This document shows positions 1-4,354 of a stretch of DNA of 6,497 nt, piece by piece (position 1 is the first letter of the stretch; the number at the start of each line of letters is the position of its first letter). The notes below the pieces were generated by a model. It searched no databases and had not been told where the DNA came from. It saw only the letters and a list, made by a program, of their open reading frames with translations. The stretch comes from UBA11996 sp964394975 (GTDB lineage: Bacteria; Chloroflexota; Dehalococcoidia; Lucifugimonadales; UBA826), in NCBI GenBank assembly GCA_964394975.1, contig CAYMZR010000102.1, positions 1 to 6,497 on the forward strand, read 5' to 3'. A program made the position numbers and the translations under genes.

Positions 1-77
1 TGGTAGCGCATACGGGATTCGAACCCGTGATCTCCGCCTTGAGAGGGCGGTGTCCTAGGCCGCTAGACGAATGCGCC
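1..77 (-). tRNA. tRNA-Glu, anticodon CTC
   Basis: Read on the minus strand this folds as a complete tRNA. The acceptor pairs GGCGCAT with ATGCGCT (one G-U pair at 1:72), followed by discriminator A and an encoded CCA ending at base 1. The D arm is GTC/GAC, the anticodon stem is CCGCC/GGCGG around loop CTCTCAA (anticodon CTC, decoding GAG), and the T arm is ACGGG-TTCGAAT-CCCGT. The D-arm and anticodon arm are typical of bacterial tRNA-Glu. A TAAAAT -10-like hexamer lies upstream (minus strand, 111-106) but no -35 is found at normal spacing, so it may be co-transcribed with the genes upstream. The reading frame of the small HTH gene continues through it. Confidence 0.97.
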
Positions 78-274
78 AAGTATGAATGAGCGGTTTGACA
101 GTTACATTTTACCGCATTGGTTTCGTAAGTGGTTGCAAAAGTGGTTGCAGTTAATTCAGCATACCTAGCTTGGATTTCTGGATTCCAAGGTCTTCTCCCA
201 TTTATCATCTGACTTAGGTAAGAGTGGGAGACTCCCATTACCCTTGCTGTTTTTCTAAGACTATTCTTTCTCAC
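1..274 (-). CDS. small XRE/Cro-type helix-turn-helix DNA-binding protein, no stop codon in the window
   Basis: A GTG start at 274-272 is preceded by AAAGGAGGAGAACC, an ideal SD with about 6 nt spacing. The product begins MRKNSLRKTARVMGVSHSYL. Residues 5-31 form a clear helix-turn-helix: helix LRKTARVMG, turn VS, recognition helix HSYLSQMINGRRPW. This pattern is typical of small XRE-family regulators of phages and mobile elements. After about residue 54 the sequence stops looking like a folded domain. The frame then enters the tRNA-Glu gene at about residue 66 and stays open for 91 codons to base 1, ending ...TGSNPVCAT, decoded from the tRNA T arm. The gene lies 12 nt after the stop of the 368-residue ORF, same strand, so the two probably form an operon. 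The SD overlaps that stop codon. What is sure is the start, SD and HTH. The true C-terminus is unknown: it may lie beyond the window, or the native stop may have been lost by integration at the tRNA. Confidence 0.8.
   Translation of the reverse strand, partial: MRKNSLRKTARVMGVSHSYLSQMINGRRPWNPEIQARYAELTATTFATTYETNAVKCNCQTAHSYLAHSSSGLGHRPLKAEITGSNPVCAT
127..150 (+). repeat. tandem 12-bp repeat upstream of the tRNA
   Basis: AAGTGGTTGCAA (127-138) is followed directly by AAGTGGTTGCAG (139-150), 11 of 12 identical. It lies inside the 3' part of the small HTH reading frame, about 50 bp upstream of the tRNA 5' end, and encodes the in-frame repeat ATTFATT. A tandem short repeat beside a tRNA could be an arm-type recombinase site or simply a local duplication. 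Confidence 0.7.
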
Positions 275-286
275 GGTTCTCCTCCT

Positions 287-1393
287 TTATTCAAATTCTC
301 CATTCTGGTTCATGTGTTCTCTTATCTCTTCATATTCCTCCTTATCAAAGACAGGCCATAAGATTTCTTCATAGTTATCCATTGATAGTTTTACTTGGTC
401 TTGCGTTGTTTGAATTAATTCAACAGCTTCTCCCAAAACATTGTCAGAAGGAATCTTTAGACCTCGCTTATCTGCTATTGCTTTTACCCATGCAATATCT
501 GTGGGACTCCACTCAAAATCGTCGTAGTCGTGGTAACCCAGTTCTCCCAATACATTAAATTCCCCAATAATTGTCCTTAATCCTTCCATCTCCTCTAGCG
601 TTGCATCTAGGACGTTTCTTACCCTTGGAATATGGTGACTGGCAATTGGCAAACGTTCCGAAAGAATGATTGTCATAATCAAAGCCTTTTGAGGGCTAAG
701 ATATTTTTTGTCTACCATTTGAGCCCACTTCCATAGGACTGGAATACTCTCTCCTACCATCCATTCTCCTTCCTCATTGAATATGCCTCTTGTGGGATAA
801 TCTGCAGCGGTAATTGCATCAAACTTTCCATAGTCAACAGCTTCCCTGTAGGCAATAGTTCTCTCATCACTTCTCCAAGGCTTGTACGTCATGAAACCAT
901 TCAAGTCCGCATAGTTTGCTGGAATGCCTCCTATCTCTTCTAGAATTTCTCTAACGCAATAATGGCTGGCTATCAAGTAAATATCTTCGTACGAGAAATC
1001 ATCTGCCATGTTATGTACACGCCACCACCAAATAATTTGTCTGGCAGTTGGCTTCCATTCTTCATTTCTAGCCTCATAGGCTGGATTTGATGGGAACATC
1101 GGGAGATGAGGATTCCAACTCAACTTATAGAGCATTTCAGAGATATACGAACTAGCCTCTATTGGTAAGCCATATTCTTCTAAAAGGTGTAACTCAAAAG
1201 GGGCATCTATATTTATTCCTTCCTTCTCCAATGACTTGAAGTTTGAAATCCAGTAGCTCAGCGTCCTAGCGGACACGGCATCTCCACCAAAAGCAGCCTG
1301 CAACCTCAACAAGATTTGACCATGAGTTCTATGACTAAAGAACATCAGCATGGCCATGCCTAATTGCTTTTGATGTCTCTCTTGTACCTTCAT
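287..1393 (-). CDS. hypothetical protein, 368 residues, N-terminal HTH-like segment
   Basis: I do not recognise this family. The chosen ATG at 1393 has AGGGGAGAG just upstream. The open frame continues 57 codons further (to 1564), but that stretch overlaps the SD of the divergent gene and no good SD precedes the earlier ATGs. Residues 24-52 (GQILLRLQAAFGGDAVSART then LSYWISNF) read like a helix-turn-helix and resemble the first HTH of mariner-type transposases or other DNA-binding domains. The rest is soluble and rich in aromatic residues: WWW at 122-124, KPW near 173, and WKWAQMV at 221-227. There is no signal peptide, no membrane helix and no catalytic motif I can name. The C-terminus is acidic (DKEEYEEIREH). 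It is followed after 12 nt by the small XRE-type gene, so the pair is likely one transcription unit divergent from the ATPase operon. A DNA-binding or regulatory role is inference. Confidence 0.85.
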   Translation of the reverse strand: MKVQERHQKQLGMAMLMFFSHRTHGQILLRLQAAFGGDAVSARTLSYWISNFKSLEKEGINIDAPFELHLLEEYGLPIEASSYISEMLYKLSWNPHLPMFPSNPAYEARNEEWKPTARQIIWWWRVHNMADDFSYEDIYLIASHYCVREILEEIGGIPANYADLNGFMTYKPWRSDERTIAYREAVDYGKFDAITAADYPTRGIFNEEGEWMVGESIPVLWKWAQMVDKKYLSPQKALIMTIILSERLPIASHHIPRVRNVLDATLEEMEGLRTIIGEFNVLGELGYHDYDDFEWSPTDIAWVKAIADKRGLKIPSDNVLGEAVELIQTTQDQVKLSMDNYEEILWPVFDKEEYEEIREHMNQNGEFE

Positions 1394-1413
1394 TTCTCTC
1401 CCCTCAAACCGAC

Positions 1414-1453
1414 TTTTGCTAAATAGTCTATAGATTTTGCTACACACCTTCAA
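1414..1453 (-). promoter_or_regulatory. candidate promoter with bracketing operator-like repeats for the leftward operon
   Basis: On the minus strand TTGAAG (1453-1448) and TAGACT (1430-1425) are separated by 17 bp. Each matches the sigma-70 consensus at 4 of 6 positions. The predicted start, near 1418, gives a leader of about 25 nt that contains the SD of the 368-residue gene. The 8-mer TAGCAAAA occurs at 1442-1435 in the spacer and at 1421-1414 near the predicted start, exactly 21 bp (two helical turns) apart. Between them is the palindrome TCTATAGA (1427-1434). This is how a repressor site around a -10 element would look. The regulator is not known. Confidence 0.45.
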
Positions 1454-1549
1454 GTATTCTGCAATTCCTGTAGAACTAGCTGCAGAAATCACCACCCGAT
1501 TCATATAGAGGGTAAGCACCGCCATGAGGCGAAGGAGGAATTTTAGTAC

Positions 1550-2716
1550 GTGGATAAACAACAATTAATGGAGGAATATGAAAGGTTCATTCTTTTACCT
1601 GACCGCCAAGCTTTTGAACTTTTGCTATGTGGAGTTGCCAGCCATTTTATGGATAGGGCTGTACCGTTCTGGGTTCTCTATGTTGGGGCTTCTGGTAGCG
1701 GTAAAAGTACTGCTTTAGAGATATTCGGGGGGCATGAAAAGACGAATATATTAGACGATTGGACTGCCCGAACTATGTTGAATGGCCTAGAGGGCAATGA
1801 AAATTACATAGACATACATGATGACGAAGTATGGATTGTAAGTGACTTGTCAGAAGCCATTAGTAACCCCACAGAGAAGGGCAAAATAATGTCCCAGTTA
1901 AGGCGTGTCTATGACGGCTCATTGAATAAGGCATTTGGTAGTGAGCAAACAGAAGTACATTGGGACGGAAAGATTACTTTCGTTGTTGGTGTCACTGATG
2001 CCATTGATAGAGAGGAAACCTTCATGGAAGACAATGCTCTTGGGGAGAGGTTTTCTAGAGTTAATGTCAGGGGCGAGGAAATCCGTAAAGAAGCTGCCGA
2101 AAGAGCCTTTGATTCTAGACAAAGCGGTAAACATAACAGGGCAGACTTAAGGGAATATGCACACGACTTTATAAATGAAGTTATACACCGCACCAAGGAC
2201 GGCGTAGACATTGCTACCCCATCATGGGTCAGAACCAGACTAATAGACTTGGGGGATAGGGCATCTTTATTGAGGACTCCCATTATCGGCAGAAAGGGTG
2301 GTGGTATAGAGGATTTACCCAGTCCAGAGTTTGGTACTAGGTTATCAATGCAGTTGGGCGTTATGTCTGACACACACGCCATGCTGGAGGGTAGGTCAGA
2401 ACTTAATCCTACTGATGTTGCCCTCGCCCAAAGACTAGCACTAGATGCTATCCCTAGAGTAAGGAGCAGAATACTTTCTGCACTCCTTAATGGGGCTAAG
2501 AACCAAGCCCAAGTTGAACGCTTTACCCATATGCCTTACTCAACTGTTGGAAGACATATAGACAGGCTTTTCGCTCTAGAAATCATAGACAAATTCAACC
2601 TAAAACTTTATCCAGATTGGGAGAAAGCACTTGATGACATTGGGTTAGCTAATGAGTTAATGACCCACTTTCCAGCACGGATAGATAACTGGCAAATAAA
2701 GGAAGTAACAGAGTGA
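1550..2716 (+). CDS. P-loop (AAA+-type) ATPase with C-terminal winged helix, probable replication or helicase-type protein of a mobile element
   Basis: The start is GTG at 1550. AAGGAGG lies at 1532-1538 (11 nt spacing) and an in-frame TAG at 1544 excludes any earlier start. The product has 388 residues. Walker A is GASGSGKST (46-54). A Walker B-like strand is VWIVSD with a trailing LSE (94-102). A sensor-1-like strand is KITFVVGVTDAID (141-153), and a likely arginine finger lies in LGERFSRV (164-171). Residues 290-313 form a helix rich in Arg, and 314-350 look like a winged helix (QVERFTHMPYSTVGRHIDRL). This order, a single ATPase core plus winged helix, occurs in phage- and plasmid-type replication ATPases, but I cannot name the family and no primase domain is present. 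ATP-dependent action on DNA is inferred. It overlaps the next gene by 4 nt (GTGA), so the two are translationally coupled. Regulation is presumably through the divergent gap. No good rightward promoter was seen there. Confidence 0.88.
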   Translation: MDKQQLMEEYERFILLPDRQAFELLLCGVASHFMDRAVPFWVLYVGASGSGKSTALEIFGGHEKTNILDDWTARTMLNGLEGNENYIDIHDDEVWIVSDLSEAISNPTEKGKIMSQLRRVYDGSLNKAFGSEQTEVHWDGKITFVVGVTDAIDREETFMEDNALGERFSRVNVRGEEIRKEAAERAFDSRQSGKHNRADLREYAHDFINEVIHRTKDGVDIATPSWVRTRLIDLGDRASLLRTPIIGRKGGGIEDLPSPEFGTRLSMQLGVMSDTHAMLEGRSELNPTDVALAQRLALDAIPRVRSRILSALLNGAKNQAQVERFTHMPYSTVGRHIDRLFALEIIDKFNLKLYPDWEKALDDIGLANELMTHFPARIDNWQIKEVTE

Positions 2717-3204
2717 TAACAAAGAAAGAACAACAGGCCAGACTAAATAACGGTGACAAGGTTATTTGTGATTCCTGTACTAGGCCAATAGAGAAGGCAG
2801 AAGATGCCTATGTAGAGATACTCCACAAGGAGGAAGAAGATAAGCAACCCAGCCAGACTGAGCCATTCAGTCTCCTAGAGTTCTCCTATCTATGTCACAA
2901 GCCCGATAAAGGCCCCCATTCAAGGAGGACTGGCATTGGCTCTAGGGATGGACGAGACCACTACAAAGAGAATTGCATGATGGGTACTAGTTTGGAAGAT
3001 GCTTACCCTCCCTATGGAAACCTTACCCATATTGTCTTCCCTCTAGAGACCGTCCAGAACTATGAAGATGACTCCATTACTTGGGTCATGGATGGGGCTT
3101 TTGAAGTCATATATAGACTCGACCAAAAGGGACTGCCAGCGTGGGATAAATTCATTAAAGATATAAGCCTTTTATTACCCCTATATGACCCACCCCTTTC
3201 ATGA
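2713..3204 (+). CDS. small putative zinc-binding protein, unknown function
   Basis: This 163-residue protein starts at GTG 2713, overlapping the TGA of the ATPase gene in the pattern GTGA. AAAGGAAG (2698-2705) is the SD, 7 nt away. I do not recognise the family. Possible metal ligands are the pair in ICDSC (Cys19, Cys22), then LCH (Cys61, His62), His69 and DHYKENC (His83, Cys88). Their spacing suits a zinc ribbon or treble-clef-like fold with a long insert. The stretch between them is basic (GPHSRRTGIGSRDGRDHYK), consistent with nucleic-acid contact. The second half (100-163) is hydrophobic and acidic, without motifs I can name. There is no signal peptide. The tight coupling suggests it works with the ATPase, for instance as a loading or adaptor factor. 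That role, and zinc binding itself, are inference. Confidence 0.78.
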   Translation: MITKKEQQARLNNGDKVICDSCTRPIEKAEDAYVEILHKEEEDKQPSQTEPFSLLEFSYLCHKPDKGPHSRRTGIGSRDGRDHYKENCMMGTSLEDAYPPYGNLTHIVFPLETVQNYEDDSITWVMDGAFEVIYRLDQKGLPAWDKFIKDISLLLPLYDPPLS

Positions 3205-3242
3205 AGTTGGGTGGTGATTTTGAATAAATTGAAAAACTTGAT

Positions 3243-3269
3243 TGTTTTAGGCCATTTCATGCCTAAACA
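3243..3269 (+). other. hairpin downstream of the zinc-protein gene
   Basis: TTTAGGC (3246-3252) pairs with GCCTAAA (3261-3267) around an 8-nt loop. Two more pairs form outside a one-base bulge (GT at 3244-3243 with CA at 3268-3269). No T run follows on either strand, so it is not a standard intrinsic terminator. It may protect the mRNA end. Confidence 0.5.
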
Positions 3270-3306
3270 GCGAGGAAAAAGGCGTTAATTCAAATCAAAT
3301 CTGGGG

Positions 3307-3328
3307 CGGTAAAAGCCCTCTTTTATCG
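3307..3328 (+). other. 9-bp hairpin with a CCCT tetraloop
   Basis: CGGTAAAAG (3307-3315) pairs with CTTTTATCG (3320-3328) around a 4-nt loop, with one G-T wobble. It is 103 bp after the zinc-protein stop and lacks a downstream T run. It lies between the inverted and the direct TATTCAAA copies. It could be a mRNA-end structure or an element of an origin. Confidence 0.5.
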
Positions 3329-3551
3329 GCAAATAGCCAGGAGCAGGGGGACTATTGGGCGTATTCAAAATTAAATAGAGATAAGCAAATTAATTATTCA
3401 AAAATTTGGGGGAAGAAGGGCTTCCGTATATTGAAGGGCGAAGGGACGAAAGGGTATTCAAAGGTGTGTGTGGCGGTGGGCTCACAGTATAGATAGGCGG
3501 AAAGACGAACCCCCTTAAGACATTTCTGCTGGTACCATTAAATAGTCATAT

Positions 3552-3571
3552 CAGTCCCTCCACTGGGGCTG
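3552..3571 (-). terminator. weak terminator-like hairpin after the smaller lipoprotein gene
   Basis: On the minus strand, starting 10 nt after the TAA at 3583-3581, CAGCCCC pairs with GGGACTG around a 6-nt loop (7 bp with one G-U pair). Downstream is AT-rich (ATATGACTATTTAAT) but has no clean U tract, so termination is only possible. Confidence 0.35.
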
Positions 3572-3580
3572 GTGTGGCGT

Positions 3581-4246
3581 TTAACAATAAGTCCTATCTA
3601 CTCCAATCCGCTCAACAGCACCACTAAGTTCATATACCTTCCATTGGTATGAGTCTCCATCAAAGTCTGTATCTGAATTCAAAAGTTCTCCCCATTCCAA
3701 AGTAACTAACCAGAATCCTTCCTCAGAATAAGATTCCTTTAAGGCTAACTTCTCAGAAACCTCAGACCTATCTAAGCCTTTGGCTAACAAGTATCTGTTT
3801 AAATATTCTCTAGGGCTGTTTTGTGTCCCTGAGCTAAAACCTTTCGCAAGAGAATGTTCGATTAAGAAAACTAAAGGGATACACATAAAATTATCAGGTC
3901 TTTCTTGGTCGTGTTGGCCGAATATAAACCACGGCCTATTCCCCCATTGAGTATCTATTTGAAGCCAAGTAATGTCATCCATAATTTTTCTTTGAACCAA
4001 AGCTGATGCTTCACCAGTAGCAAATGTTGGAGGCTTTTGTGGAATAAAAGCTATTCGTTCTTTTAATCCATCGACCAATTTGTTGTTTGCTTCCAATTCT
4101 GATGAAACGGTTTTAAGTTCCGTTGAAACAGCATCAAGTTTAGTTTCCGTCTGGCTAAGTCTATTAGAAACCTCGTCATGCTCCTCTTGAGGCACGCCAC
4201 AAGCTACAACTGCCAGACTCACAAGCATAAGAATTAGTATTTTCAT
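3581..4246 (-). CDS. predicted lipoprotein with N-terminal coiled coil, unknown function
   Basis: The start is ATG 4246, with GGGAGGA ending 7 nt upstream. The frame opens 10 codons earlier, but those codons lie over the SD and the signal peptide begins at this Met. The product has 221 residues. Residues 1-15 (MKILILMLVSLAVVA) are a lipoprotein signal peptide and VVAC places the acylated cysteine at 16. Residues 20-65 form a charged coiled coil (SNRLSQTETKLDAVSTELKT and on), a stalk-like segment common in surface lipoproteins. Residues 80-221 look like a globular domain with many aromatic residues (WLQIDTQWGNRPWFIFGQHD, EWGELLNSDTDFDGDSYQWK) that I cannot assign. DTDFDGDSY resembles a calcium-binding acidic loop but is too short to call. 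It should be anchored in the outer face of the membrane. It follows the larger lipoprotein gene in the same direction, with a hairpin between. Confidence 0.88.
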   Translation of the reverse strand: MKILILMLVSLAVVACGVPQEEHDEVSNRLSQTETKLDAVSTELKTVSSELEANNKLVDGLKERIAFIPQKPPTFATGEASALVQRKIMDDITWLQIDTQWGNRPWFIFGQHDQERPDNFMCIPLVFLIEHSLAKGFSSGTQNSPREYLNRYLLAKGLDRSEVSEKLALKESYSEEGFWLVTLEWGELLNSDTDFDGDSYQWKVYELSGAVERIGVDRTYC

Positions 4247-4265
4247 GACACATCCTCCCAACCAA

Positions 4266-4294
4266 ATAATAATCACTGGCTGGAGGCTGGAAAA
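4266..4294 (-). promoter_or_regulatory. possible promoter of the smaller lipoprotein gene
   Basis: On the minus strand TATTAT (4271-4266) matches the -10 consensus at 5 of 6. A 17-bp spacer separates it from TTTTCC (4294-4289), a poor -35 (3 of 6). The leader would be only about 13 nt, starting just before the SD. This would let the gene be read apart from its upstream neighbour. Confidence 0.3.
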
Positions 4295-4323
4295 GAGTGG
4301 AATTACGTGCGAGTTATTGTGTA

Positions 4324-4346
4324 GGTAGCGCCGCGGGGACGCTACC
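4324..4346 (-). terminator. GC-rich hairpin just after the larger lipoprotein gene
   Basis: GGTAGCG (4324-4330) and CGCTACC (4340-4346) pair perfectly. On the minus strand two further inner pairs (one G-U) make 9 bp around loop CCCGC. It starts 8 nt after the stop of the larger lipoprotein gene. No U tract follows (TACACAATAACTC), so it is either a weak terminator, or a processing or stabilising hairpin between two co-transcribed genes. Confidence 0.45.
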
Positions 4347-4354
4347 CATTGTGA

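Larger units (their letters stand above)
3219..3462. repeat. dispersed 8-mer TATTCAAA, four copies (one inverted)
   Basis: Exact copies are at 3362-3369, 3395-3402 and 3455-3462 on plus, and at 3219-3226 on minus (TTTGAATA). A fifth copy lies far away at 288-295, over the stop codon and SD between the two leftward genes. Several copies extend to TATTCAAAAwT. The spacing (33 and 60 bp between plus copies) is irregular, unlike classical iterons. Four copies in about 245 bp is well above chance for an 8-mer. Confidence 0.55.
3205..3580. other. 376-bp non-coding region between convergent units, repeat- and hairpin-rich
   Basis: No supportable gene was found on either strand. The longest ATG frames I read are about 9 codons and lack an SD. 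The region holds four TATTCAAA copies, two hairpins (3243-3269 and 3307-3328), a purine-rich stretch with G runs (about 3405-3454), a (TG)-rich run near 3463-3480 and a hairpin at 3552-3571. It lies just downstream of the ATPase and zinc-protein genes. It may be an origin-like or binding region, or only an intergenic spacer. Confidence 0.6.

Noticed and set aside
95..100. TTGACA, a perfect -35 on the plus strand near the tRNA
   Set aside because: No -10-like hexamer lies 16-18 bp downstream and no plus-strand gene follows.
225..237. Dyad TGGGAG-A-CTCCCA as an operator
   Set aside because: It lies inside the HTH coding region and follows from codons for MGVS. No promoter adjoins it.
1394..1564. 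Upstream extension of the 368-residue protein by 57 residues
   Set aside because: It would overlap the SD and start of the divergent ATPase gene. ATG 1393 has a strong SD and a promoter candidate whose leader fits it.
1909..2382. 157-codon antisense open frame, and two shorter frames at 1919-2150, inside the ATPase gene
   Set aside because: They lie within a convincing P-loop protein in another frame, have no SD, and their products are Ser/Leu-rich, as shadow frames are.
3060..3260. Minus-strand 66-codon frame over the end of the zinc-protein gene
   Set aside because: No SD and no recognisable motif. It overlaps the coupled gene.
3259..3288. Mini-ORF MPKQRGKRR in the spacer
   Set aside because: Nine codons, no SD, and it starts inside a hairpin.
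3205..3580. CRISPR array or classical iterons
   Set aside because: The repeated unit is only 8 bp and irregularly spaced, with no equal-length spacers.
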